Assembly (NCBI RefSeq): GCF_036416795.1
Contig: NZ_CP143867.1
Location: 5,386,001 to 5,450,000 of the forward strand
Length of the DNA stretch: 64,000 nt
Origin: Bacteroides sp. MSB163
Lineage (GTDB): Bacteria > Bacteroidota > Bacteroidia > Bacteroidales > Bacteroidaceae
Direction: 5' to 3'
Part shown: positions 9,663 to 18,471 of the stretch, piece by piece
Numbering within the stretch: position 1 is the first letter of the stretch
How the letters are laid out: every line of letters starts with the position of its first letter
Translations under genes and position numbers: made by a program
The notes under the pieces: model-generated
What the model was told of the DNA's origin: nothing
Databases searched by the model: none
The model's input: only the letters and a program-made list of their open reading frames with translations

Positions 9663-12600
9663 TTAGAAAGTTACATTTAATCCAAATTCATACGTACGCT
9701 GTTGAGGATAGTATCCCTGATTTACACTTGGCATTTCAGGATCCATATGCTCCAGATGAGATAAAGTAAACAGGTTACCACCGGCTACATAAGCACGAAT
9801 TCTTTCAAAGCCAGCCTTTTTACTCCATTTCTTTGGTATGGTATATCCCAACTGAATAGATTTCAGACGTACATAAGAACCATCTACTACCCACCAGGAA
9901 GAGAATTTTCCACCATTTGATCTTGACTCAATTCCTAAACGAGGATATTTAGCATCGGTATGATCGGGACGCCAAGCACCTTCCACCAAATAATAAGGAG
10001 TATTTCCATCAGCATAGAAAGGACGTGTATAGAATGTATCATCACGAATTCCACTACTATACAATCCGCATAAATTTACATCAAACAGAGCGGCACCTTG
10101 CAACAACATATTGAAATCAAAACCTTTCCATTCAGCACCCAGATTCAAACCAAACATCATTTCCGGTGTATTGCTACGACCAATTGGAACCATATCCTGA
10201 TCCCAGGTAATCTTACCATCACCATTAATATCTTTCAGTTTGATATCACCGGGTAATGTCGGACCGAAAACAGCGCTATGGGCTATTTCTTCTTCCGACT
10301 GGAATAAACCATCTGCAACAAATCCCCAGTATCTTCCCATCGGGCCACCAGTAGCACGTTTATAATCAGGCACATTGGCATCTTCTGTCATTTTCAACAC
10401 TTTGTTACGAGCCCAAGAAAGATTACCTCTTACGCGATAAGTAAAATCTCTTATCTGATTATTATGAGACAATACGAGCTCAAAACCACGGTTATCATGA
10501 GAACCATAATTGATATACGTTGGATAGTAAGATCCCAACGATGGTGGGAAGTTTGCTGACTGAGACTCCAATGAACGGGTGGTCTTCATATAGAACACAT
10601 CTAATTCAACACCCAATAAACCATTCCACATACTAGATTCGATACCAACATTATAAGTATCAGTCAACTGCCACTTCAAAAAAGGATTTACCGGGCTGCT
10701 CAATCCCAAATATTTCTGAGGACTGGTACCGAATAATACTGTCGGATCAGCCGATAAAGTGGCTGTAGAGAAATAAGTCATCGTATTGCTAATGGCACGA
10801 TCGCTACCTAAACGTCCTACAGATGCGCGAATCTTCAGGTTTTCCATAAAAGGAACGGCTTCCTTAAAGAAATCTTCTTGAGAAAGTCTCCATCCTACTG
10901 AAACACCTGGGAATACACCCCATCTGTACTTTTTGGGAAGTGCTGTAGAAGCATCAATTCTACTGGTGAACTCCAACAAATACTTATCATCATAAGAATA
11001 GTTCAGACGAATTACATAGCCGGCACGTTTAGCCTGACTGTGTCCGCCTTTTACCAAGTCTTTATTCACCTCAAGACCATAGTTCAAATCCATGATATCA
11101 GTTATAGGAAAATCCGTTCTACCGGCAGACATACTGGACTCGTCTGTTCTGGAAAATTCATATAAGAATAATCCGGATACGGCATGTTTACCAAATTTAT
11201 TTGAGTACTCAAGAGCAGGTTGAATCGTATAACCCTCACTTTCCGTGAACCACTGATTCAAAGAAACTTTATTAGCAATTCGACCAGTCTCTACATTACC
11301 TTGCCGGGTAGTCTGATTCCAACCGTATACATCATAAGTCAAGAAGTACTTCTTCTGCATAGTATAATTCTTCAGATAAGAAGCATTCAACTTAACAGAT
11401 AGTCCTTTCACAAAAGGCAGCTGATATTTCATAGCAATATTGCCTTGGAAATATGTCTTCTTAACATTATTATTACCAGACAAATCTCTTGCCGCAATAG
11501 GATTGTTATTTCCATTACCAGCCGTATTTATACTGGCTATAGGCATTCCATCAGCCGTATAAGGCTTCAAGTAAGGATACGATAACAACGCTTGCTGGAA
11601 AATAGAAGCATAAGAACCAACCCCTGCAGAAGCCCCTGGCTCATCTTGCTCAGAAACATAACCCGACAAGTCAAGAGACAAATCAAAGTTATCAGTAATC
11701 TTTGCATCCATATTAGAGCGGAAATTATACTTATCATAAGAAGTACGTTTAATAATACCCTCCTGATTGTATGCACCGACTGAAGCAAAGAACTTAATTT
11801 TTTCCGTACCACCGGAAACTGAAACATTATTCGTATAAGTAGGAGCTGTATTACGGAATAACAAATCAAACCAGTCTGTATTTCCATAAATGTGCTCATT
11901 CTCTCCCGGATTAGTAATACGGTCTATTTCTTCAGGTGAGAATCTCAGGTTTTCCTCTGCAACTCCATCCAAGAGTTGAGCCTTATTATACCAATAAGCA
12001 TAATCCGGTCCATTCAGGAACTTCGGAAAATCAGTATTCTGACTCAATGTAAGTGATCCGTTATACGTTACGGTAGGCTTCTGAACAGCACCACGCTTCG
12101 TCGTAATCAAGATTACACCAGCAGCAGCACGCACACCATAAACAGCAGCTGCAGTCGCATCTTTCAAAATAGTGATAGATTCTACTTCATCAGGAGAAAA
12201 TGATGGAAAGTAATCAGTAATAACACCATCAATTACAATCAATGGGCTACCATCTCCGGCACCATTACCACGGATGTACAAGTTAGCACCATCGGCACCT
12301 GGCTGTCCACTGCTCTGTTTGGAAATCAAACCGGGCAAACGGCCGGCCAGCATACCGGAAAGACTTCCGCTTGGTGCCATCTTCAGTTCCTTGTTATCCA
12401 CTTGTGCAATAGCGCCGGTCACATTTATTTTCTTCTGTGTACCGTAGCCTACTACTACAACTTCATCCAACAAATTAGCATCTTCCCTCAGAATGATCTT
12501 CAGAAGTTTTCTTCCTTTCAACTGCACTTTCTGAGTGATGTAACCTACATAAGAGAAAGTCAAATGCGAATTCGCATTAGATACCATAAGTGAAAAATGA

Positions 12601-12773
12601 CCATTTAAATCAGTAATAGCACCATTTGTCCCTCCTTCGGCAACAACTGATACACCAATCAACGGAGTGTCATTCTCATCAAACACATTACCCTCTACCT
12701 TTATCTGAGCATGTGCACTCATACTTACTAGAGAGAACAATAAAAATAGCAAACAAAGATACTTGTTTTTCAT
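9663..12773 (-). CDS. susC: SusC/RagA family TonB-linked outer-membrane transporter
   Basis: 1036 residues with a signal peptide (cleavage near AHAQ). Residues ~24-100 are a carboxypeptidase-regulatory-like (CarbopepD_reg_2) domain (IKVEGNVFDENDTPLIGVSV), followed by the plug with DEVVVVGYGTQKK, LIVIDGV and ATAAAVYGVRAAAGVILITTK. The remainder is a beta barrel ending in an aromatic (GLNVTF). It imports oligosaccharides across the outer membrane using TonB energy, with SusD as lid. There is no extra N-terminal STN anti-sigma-linked domain, so the system is probably not controlled by an ECF sigma/anti-sigma pair. It is 38 bases downstream of the AGE epimerase gene. Confidence 0.96.
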   Translation of the reverse strand: MKNKYLCLLFLLFSLVSMSAHAQIKVEGNVFDENDTPLIGVSVVAEGGTNGAITDLNGHFSLMVSNANSHLTFSYVGYITQKVQLKGRKLLKIILREDANLLDEVVVVGYGTQKKINVTGAIAQVDNKELKMAPSGSLSGMLAGRLPGLISKQSSGQPGADGANLYIRGNGAGDGSPLIVIDGVITDYFPSFSPDEVESITILKDATAAAVYGVRAAAGVILITTKRGAVQKPTVTYNGSLTLSQNTDFPKFLNGPDYAYWYNKAQLLDGVAEENLRFSPEEIDRITNPGENEHIYGNTDWFDLLFRNTAPTYTNNVSVSGGTEKIKFFASVGAYNQEGIIKRTSYDKYNFRSNMDAKITDNFDLSLDLSGYVSEQDEPGASAGVGSYASIFQQALLSYPYLKPYTADGMPIASINTAGNGNNNPIAARDLSGNNNVKKTYFQGNIAMKYQLPFVKGLSVKLNASYLKNYTMQKKYFLTYDVYGWNQTTRQGNVETGRIANKVSLNQWFTESEGYTIQPALEYSNKFGKHAVSGLFLYEFSRTDESSMSAGRTDFPITDIMDLNYGLEVNKDLVKGGHSQAKRAGYVIRLNYSYDDKYLLEFTSRIDASTALPKKYRWGVFPGVSVGWRLSQEDFFKEAVPFMENLKIRASVGRLGSDRAISNTMTYFSTATLSADPTVLFGTSPQKYLGLSSPVNPFLKWQLTDTYNVGIESSMWNGLLGVELDVFYMKTTRSLESQSANFPPSLGSYYPTYINYGSHDNRGFELVLSHNNQIRDFTYRVRGNLSWARNKVLKMTEDANVPDYKRATGGPMGRYWGFVADGLFQSEEEIAHSAVFGPTLPGDIKLKDINGDGKITWDQDMVPIGRSNTPEMMFGLNLGAEWKGFDFNMLLQGAALFDVNLCGLYSSGIRDDTFYTRPFYADGNTPYYLVEGAWRPDHTDAKYPRLGIESRSNGGKFSSWWVVDGSYVRLKSIQLGYTIPKKWSKKAGFERIRAYVAGGNLFTLSHLEHMDPEMPSVNQGYYPQQRTYEFGLNVTF

Positions 12774-12811
12774 ATTACCAAAATTTAAAATTAGGAATTG
12801 TTATTCTCGTT

Positions 12812-13987
12812 TCATACGACCTTAGTTATATCTTCTAAAATTTGCCAGCACTGGTAAAGTCCTCTGGGAACATGGAAACAACCTTTCCACTTTCCACCTT
12901 TCAGGGGCAATAACACCTCACCTCTTCTATTCAGATAACCATACCATTCCGGATATTCATTATCTTTGAAATGGCTCCATGTATATTCATGTACCTTTTC
13001 AAACCAATCGAGACATTGCTTATCTCCGGTCAGTTGATAACCTTTGAGCAATGAAATCAGAGTTTCAATATGAACCCACCACAATTTCTGATCCCATTCT
13101 AATTGTTGGGGTGGACATCCTTTACGATCCATGAAATAATAGATACCGCCAAATTCTTTGTCCCAACCATAATCAAGCATCGTCAAAGTTATATTCTTCG
13201 CCTTTTCAATCAAATCCGGACGGTTCAGACGTTTCCCAAGATCCATAATGAACCACATTGCCTCAATATCATGGCCCGGAGTAACCTGGCGTCCTTCGAA
13301 AGAATCGGAAAGTTCTCCATTTGCCAGAACATTCTCTACAATAATGCCTCCAAGTTCCGGACGATAAAAAACTTCCATAACTTCATGGATGCATACTTCC
13401 ATCGTCTTTTCCAGACAACCCTTATCCAGCAAATGCTCTATTTCCATAGCCAAATTACATAGGATCATCGGCAAAGCAAAATTCTTCAACTCACGTGTAC
13501 CCGGATAAAGTTTATTCCATTTTCCCTTAGGATTGTTGGTCTTCGATAGTACAATATCGAAAGTCTTCATCGCTATATCCGCATACTCTTGGTTTCCCGT
13601 AGCCAGGCTGAGTTGTCCAAATGCCATTACAGCAAAGGTATATGAGAAAATGTTATAAGGTTCCACCAAGGGACGTCCTGTACGATCAAGAGAAAAATAC
13701 CAGTTATAATTTCCATCATGACCATATTTTTTCAGAAACTCACCTCCCTGAATAGCACAGTCCAACCATTCCTGGCGTTTCTCTACCTTATTATAAAGCA
13801 TTGAAAACAACCATACTTCACGACCCTGTAACCAAATAAATTTGTCTGTGTCAAAAACATTCCCTTTCCGGTCCAGACAGGTAAAATACCCACCATGCTC
13901 GTGATCCTGGGAGTGCTCTAACCAGAAAGGAAGAACATTATCCAACAGTTCATCCTTATACTGATCCGCTAATTTCTTCAAATCCAT
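12812..13987 (-). CDS. AGE family N-acylglucosamine 2-epimerase-like enzyme
   Basis: 391 residues, no signal peptide, so cytoplasmic. It fits the (alpha/alpha)6-barrel AGE family in length and motifs: R56 in GREVWL, H239 and E242 in TPGHDIEAMWF, and H372 in GCFHVPRG, which are the expected catalytic residues. AGE enzymes interconvert sugars at C2, for example ManNAc/GlcNAc, or mannose/glucose or cellobiose epimers in relatives. Bacteroides uses such an enzyme in ManNAc utilisation. It is cotranscribed with the MFS permease and the ADP-ribosylglycohydrolase-like protein upstream and with susC downstream, so it should process an imported monosaccharide. The exact sugar cannot be decided by eye. 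Confidence 0.85.
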   Translation of the reverse strand: MDLKKLADQYKDELLDNVLPFWLEHSQDHEHGGYFTCLDRKGNVFDTDKFIWLQGREVWLFSMLYNKVEKRQEWLDCAIQGGEFLKKYGHDGNYNWYFSLDRTGRPLVEPYNIFSYTFAVMAFGQLSLATGNQEYADIAMKTFDIVLSKTNNPKGKWNKLYPGTRELKNFALPMILCNLAMEIEHLLDKGCLEKTMEVCIHEVMEVFYRPELGGIIVENVLANGELSDSFEGRQVTPGHDIEAMWFIMDLGKRLNRPDLIEKAKNITLTMLDYGWDKEFGGIYYFMDRKGCPPQQLEWDQKLWWVHIETLISLLKGYQLTGDKQCLDWFEKVHEYTWSHFKDNEYPEWYGYLNRRGEVLLPLKGGKWKGCFHVPRGLYQCWQILEDITKVV

Positions 13988-14070
13988 AATTCCATTAATT
14001 TTTTAGATGAGAAACTGGAAACGTTTTTTATCCGGCATGCATATAAACCAGTTCCTCAATATATTTATAC

Positions 14071-15591
14071 CTATTTATCTGTTGTATAAGTAATGACGTC
14101 TCTTACCCAAATATCTGCTCCTTTCACTGGATTAGTCCATTTGCAAGTCACTTTGTATTTTCCGTAAGGCTGTTCGTAATTAAAAAACAGCTCATGTTTG
14201 CGATGGTTATACTTCAACGGTAACTTGCAGATTTCTACTAGTTTATCATTAAAATAGACCTCTAATTCTGCAACATAATCTTCAGGAACATTATCACCCT
14301 TGAGTTCCCCTTTAATAACAGTTCCTATACCGTCGAACTCTACAGTCGGAAAGTTAGCAATCCAATTATCCACAGTCACCTTCTTATCAAGTTTTAAACC
14401 TTCAAAGCTGATTTCCAATTTTGCAGGAACTGGTTTCTGAAAGTTGATCTTAACTTCATTCTCACCAACTTTTCCACCTTCTCTTTCTATCATCTGCAAA
14501 GCCTGTCCATAACTCAACTCAGAACCTTTATTAAAGCTCACAGTATTATTGAAAGGCATATCTTCAACAATTGCTATTTCGACCTTATATTTCTCCGGAA
14601 GGCGATTATAACCAAGCATGGTCCCCAAAATGCCTCCGGAAGAAGCCGGATTACAATCGGAATCTTGTCCTGCACGTGTAGAAATATCAATTGTTTTTTC
14701 AAAGTCGCCCTGACCGTAAAGCAATCCCAAAATGATATAGGCCCCGTTTACATAGGTTTCAATATTAAAAGGTACTTCAACACCATCTGGGCAGGCAATA
14801 TCATTAGTTCCCCATTTTTTCTCAATCTCTTCCCAGCACTTTTTCCAATCATCCGGATATTGCTTGTGCCAGTTTATAACATCAGTCATGCATGCATAGA
14901 AGCGACTTTGCTGGGGGATCGCTTTCAAACCTTCCGTCACGATGTATTCAATATCATCGCTTACATAAGCCAAAGAATACATGGCAGCTACGTATACTCC
15001 GCCATACCATCCATCACCGTAAGCCATGATATGTCCGATACGGTCACAAAAATCCACTGCACTATTCACCATACCCGGCGACATAATACCTGCAAAGTCA
15101 GCTTCAATCTGAAAATCCAAGCAATTGGCATGAGGATTGTTTTTCCAATATCCACTGGCATGGGGAGACAAACCTTGCAACAGGTTATAACGAGCCTGCT
15201 GGTTTGCATGACACAATGGATATTCTTTAGCTAAGAATGCTGCCGCAAAAGAATCGACAGGAGCATCCAATCCACACCTTTCAAAAGTCTCTACAAATGT
15301 CAGATCTACGTAAACATCATCATAAAGACCACCTCCACCATCAAACCATTTCTTAATTTCCCCATTTCCCCATGGCATAACCACAGAATCAGGAATTATG
15401 GTTGACAAATACTGAAACTCTGTTGCCCCCCCATAGGTACATCCTAAGATTTGTCCGGCCCAAGCTCCTTTTACCTTATCGAATAGCGTGTCTTTCGATA
15501 GGGTGAGGTTCAGGTTCTCCTTTTGAGAAGTACCGCACGAACACAATGCTGCTATAAGACAGCTACTCAATAAATAATTTCTAATCTTCAT
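14071..15591 (-). CDS. ADP-ribosylglycohydrolase-family lipoprotein
   Basis: The preferred start is the ATG at 15591 (MKIRNYLLSSCLIAALC), giving 506 residues; an in-frame upstream ATG at 15612 exists but would put seven extra residues before the signal. A lipobox (LCSC) makes it a lipoprotein. The body matches the ADP-ribosylglycohydrolase/DraG fold: KVKGAWAGQILGCTYGG near the N-terminus, the paired Asp of GGLYDDVYVD, and the metal motif AGQDSDCNPASSGG about residues 310-325. The last ~120 residues are a beta-rich extra domain. Family enzymes cleave N- or O-linked ADP-ribose with Mg2+; in PULs, secreted members may act on another ribosyl- or glycosyl-linked substrate. Metal ligands look intact. 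Confidence 0.8.
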   Translation of the reverse strand: MKIRNYLLSSCLIAALCSCGTSQKENLNLTLSKDTLFDKVKGAWAGQILGCTYGGATEFQYLSTIIPDSVVMPWGNGEIKKWFDGGGGLYDDVYVDLTFVETFERCGLDAPVDSFAAAFLAKEYPLCHANQQARYNLLQGLSPHASGYWKNNPHANCLDFQIEADFAGIMSPGMVNSAVDFCDRIGHIMAYGDGWYGGVYVAAMYSLAYVSDDIEYIVTEGLKAIPQQSRFYACMTDVINWHKQYPDDWKKCWEEIEKKWGTNDIACPDGVEVPFNIETYVNGAYIILGLLYGQGDFEKTIDISTRAGQDSDCNPASSGGILGTMLGYNRLPEKYKVEIAIVEDMPFNNTVSFNKGSELSYGQALQMIEREGGKVGENEVKINFQKPVPAKLEISFEGLKLDKKVTVDNWIANFPTVEFDGIGTVIKGELKGDNVPEDYVAELEVYFNDKLVEICKLPLKYNHRKHELFFNYEQPYGKYKVTCKWTNPVKGADIWVRDVITYTTDK

Positions 15592-15615
15592 TATATATAA
15601 TATTAAGGTCAATTT

Positions 15616-17016
15616 TTATTTTTTCATCCAATGGCGTTCAATCTCTTCCAAAGACTTTCCTGTGGTCTCGGGAACAAGTTTCCAAACAATCAGCATATAG
15701 GGTACACACATGATTGCGAACAGAATGAATGTTCCGGCGGGGGTAAGATTCTGGAGCATCCAGGGGGTTAACTGTCCAATCAAGTATGTACCTATCCATA
15801 AAGCAAAGCCGGCAATAGACATGGCAAGCCCGCGTACCCGGGTCGGATACATTTCAGAAAGAAGCACAAATACCACAGCACATATAGACACGGCACAACA
15901 AAATACATAGAAAAGGAAAAATACTAAAAGGAAAATGCTGGAGATACCCCAGGACTCACCATAAATAAAGTAAGTTGCAATCAGTATTAAAGAAATTACC
16001 ATACCTGATACGCCATAATAAACCAACTTTTTACGTCCTATTTTATCAATAATAACAAGAGCCAATACAGTAGTCAATGTATTCACCAATCCCACTAAAA
16101 CCTGATAGAATAAAGAATCACCTCCGGATAAACCTGCATTTTCAAAAATAGAAGGTCCATAATATAAAACGGCATTCACACCCATAAACTGTCCCAACAT
16201 AGCAATACATACACCGATAATAACAGCTTTCCTTATACCAGGTTGCAACAAGAGCTTCCATTCCGATTTAGACTCGGATGATAATACAGACTTAGTCTCT
16301 GTCAATTGAAATAAAGCTTCCTTAGAAGAGGTGTAAATTCTCTCAAAAATATTTGTAGCTTTTTCTTCTTTCCCTTTCAGTATCAGCCAGCGAGGACTCT
16401 CAGGTATGAAAAAGATTATAATGAAAAACATGATTGCAGGCAATGCTTCCATACCTAACATACCTCTCCACACCTCCGATACAAATACTAGGTTCCACCA
16501 TCCTGTACCAGCATCCGGATTACTCATAGAATAGCCTAAAAGCTGGTAATTAACGAGATAAGCTCCTAAGAAACCGATTGTAACCGCCAATTGATACAGA
16601 GAAACCAAACGTCCGCGATATTGCGCTACAGCCACTTCTGAAATATAAAGTGGAGAAATGATAGAAACAACCCCTATCCCAACACCACCTATAATCCGAT
16701 AGATAACCAGTTGATTAAAGTCTGCAGATACGGCACAACCAATAGCCGATGTAGAGAATAAAACAGCTGAAAGGATCATAGTAGATTTTCGCCCAAACCT
16801 ATCACTCAAAATACCGGCAAAAAGCACCCCAACGATAGAACCGATCAATGCACATCCTACATACCATCCTTGTTGCAAAGCATCCAACCCGAACTGTTCT
16901 GTTACCTGCGCAATGGTACCGGAAATTACGGCAGTATCATATCCAAACAGAAAACCGCCCAAAGCCGCTACTACCGAAAGGAAAACTAAATAACCAAAAT
17001 TAATTGTCGACTTCAT
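15616..17016 (-). CDS. MFS sugar porter (XylE-like H+ symporter)
   Basis: 466 residues with about twelve hydrophobic segments. Sugar-porter signatures are present: GGFLFGYDTAVISGT in TM1, DRFGRKS after TM2, GVGIGVVSIISPLYISEVA in TM4, PESPRWL at the end of TM6, DKIGRKK, and the C-terminal PETTGKSLEEIE. It should carry a monosaccharide across the inner membrane with protons. It is 4 bases downstream of the Tat-signal DUF4434-like gene and 3 bases upstream of the ADP-ribosylglycohydrolase-like gene, so cotranscription is certain by spacing. The transported sugar is presumably the substrate of the AGE epimerase. Confidence 0.93.
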   Translation of the reverse strand: MKSTINFGYLVFLSVVAALGGFLFGYDTAVISGTIAQVTEQFGLDALQQGWYVGCALIGSIVGVLFAGILSDRFGRKSTMILSAVLFSTSAIGCAVSADFNQLVIYRIIGGVGIGVVSIISPLYISEVAVAQYRGRLVSLYQLAVTIGFLGAYLVNYQLLGYSMSNPDAGTGWWNLVFVSEVWRGMLGMEALPAIMFFIIIFFIPESPRWLILKGKEEKATNIFERIYTSSKEALFQLTETKSVLSSESKSEWKLLLQPGIRKAVIIGVCIAMLGQFMGVNAVLYYGPSIFENAGLSGGDSLFYQVLVGLVNTLTTVLALVIIDKIGRKKLVYYGVSGMVISLILIATYFIYGESWGISSIFLLVFFLFYVFCCAVSICAVVFVLLSEMYPTRVRGLAMSIAGFALWIGTYLIGQLTPWMLQNLTPAGTFILFAIMCVPYMLIVWKLVPETTGKSLEEIERHWMKK

Positions 17017-17018
17017 AT

Positions 17019-18113
17019 TTATTTTATATTAAAGTATTCTTTATATCTATCATACAAGTGTCCCGCCTGTAAGTAAGCTGATTGTGGACTCATAAAGTGA
17101 GAGAATTCAAAAGTTATGGCCTTATCATAGTCAGCCCGTTTTGCAGCTTCCAACTTCATCCGGAGTTTATCAAACTTTATCGGTAAGAAGTTGATTGGCA
17201 TATCACGGTCAAATGTTTCTGCATTCGTCCAACATTTCATACCATATTTATCCGCCAGCTTTTTATTCACTGTAAAAAAAGCATCCAATTCATCATAGTC
17301 AATGTGCCCATCCTGAAAAGCACAAGCATCAACTACTTCGTGAATCCCATCAAAAATCTCATTCCACTCTCTTTCATGTTCCTGAACTGAAACTGCATCT
17401 TCTTTAGTTAACTTGTCAGTTCCCATCACAGCCTTTTTTCCGTCAATCCAAGGAGAAATAAAAGTAGGAAGACCTGCAGAGACATCCTTGCATTGTTTTC
17501 CCATTGCCCTGAAAGCATCAATAGCCCCTTTAGTCTTACGGCTGATCTCACCACTGATATACCACCCGCCAAAACTCTTGTATTTTTCACCGTATTGCTT
17601 CCAAACTTCATCAATAACGTATTTATTATCTTCAATCTCCCAAGATAAATCACCCGTATCCCAATACTTCCCAGAATCATACAAACCGAAATAAAATTTC
17701 ATCTGATATTTCTCCGCCAAACGGAGATACATATCGACTAAGTCGAAAGATGGCATATAGCATCCTTTACCAAGCAAATATTTAGAAGGATAAGTAATAA
17801 ACTTGCAATAACCGGAACGAATCATAATAACAGTATCAATCCCAATATTTTTCATGTGACGAAAATCCTGCTCCCACTCTCTTTCACTCCAATTCTGATG
17901 AGGAATATCATGAGAAATCTCATCTAAGAAGGTTCCTGTTATTTTCAATCCATTATTCTTAGGAATAATAAATTCATCAGTCTCACCACCGGGCGATGAA
18001 GAGAAAGATATCACTTCTTTCTCTTCAGTTGCCAGCAATCCAGGAGCTACTAAGGCGGAAGCTCCTGCCAGTGCGGCCTTTTTCAGAAAATCTCTGCGAC
18101 TGCTTGTTTTCAT
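17019..18113 (-). CDS. DUF4434-like putative glycoside hydrolase, Tat signal (paralogue 3)
   Basis: 364 residues. The N-terminus is a twin-arginine signal (SSRRDFLKKAALAGASAL), unlike the Sec or lipoprotein signals of its two paralogues, so it is exported folded to the periplasm. From ~residue 55 the sequence follows the same barrel pattern (ITGTFLDEISHDIPHQNW). The conserved glutamates are E189 in GWYISGEIS and E299 in CWTNAETF. It is the first gene of the PUL operon, with the promoter at 18204-18233. Being short, it is nearly only the barrel domain. Role: probable periplasmic glycosidase acting on imported oligosaccharide; this is inferred. Confidence 0.7.
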   Translation of the reverse strand: MKTSSRRDFLKKAALAGASALVAPGLLATEEKEVISFSSSPGGETDEFIIPKNNGLKITGTFLDEISHDIPHQNWSEREWEQDFRHMKNIGIDTVIMIRSGYCKFITYPSKYLLGKGCYMPSFDLVDMYLRLAEKYQMKFYFGLYDSGKYWDTGDLSWEIEDNKYVIDEVWKQYGEKYKSFGGWYISGEISRKTKGAIDAFRAMGKQCKDVSAGLPTFISPWIDGKKAVMGTDKLTKEDAVSVQEHEREWNEIFDGIHEVVDACAFQDGHIDYDELDAFFTVNKKLADKYGMKCWTNAETFDRDMPINFLPIKFDKLRMKLEAAKRADYDKAITFEFSHFMSPQSAYLQAGHLYDRYKEYFNIK

Positions 18114-18203
18114 AGCTTTCTTCTGTATAATATATATGTTAACCTATTGAATTCTAAGTTTAACCTTTATTATTATAGAGGTTATTATACTTATAACACA
18201 GTG

Positions 18204-18233
18204 CAAATATAGATATATTTATTAAATAAACAA
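18204..18233 (-). promoter_or_regulatory. PUL operon promoter
   Basis: On the minus strand TATATTTG (18204-18211) matches the Bacteroidota -7 consensus TAnnTTTG, and TTG (18231-18233) lies 19 bases upstream, the usual spacing. Transcription would start near 18197, giving an ~84-base leader before the Tat-signal gene. The rest of the 358-base gap to the ROK gene is very AT-rich and holds a near-palindrome TTATTAATTGATAA at 18299-18312 that could be an operator for the ROK regulator. No small ORF worth naming is seen. Confidence 0.6.
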
Positions 18234-18431
18234 TAGATAATAAATAATTTTATTATTAAATTCTCATTATCCTATACATTTAATTAAATACAGTCATATT
18301 ATTAATTGATAATAACGAGAAAAAAGAAAAGAAACGCTAACTAAAGACAAAAAAGAAATAAGAAAAAGGAGAGTTCAGCAATTATCAACTAGATAAAAAG
18401 AAGAAATAATATTCTTTTTCACACAGAAAGG

Positions 18432-18462
18432 TTGATGTTAATAAAATTATTAAGTATCTTTG
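18432..18462 (+). promoter_or_regulatory. ROK regulator promoter, very short leader
   Basis: TTG at 18432-18434, 20 bases, then TATCTTTG at 18455-18462, a full match to the Bacteroidota -7 box. The start of transcription should fall near 18469, only a few bases before the ATG at 18472, so the mRNA would be nearly leaderless from that ATG. Alternatively translation starts at the ATG at 18490, which has AAAGAG just upstream. Confidence 0.55.
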
Positions 18463-18471
18463 TTGACAATA

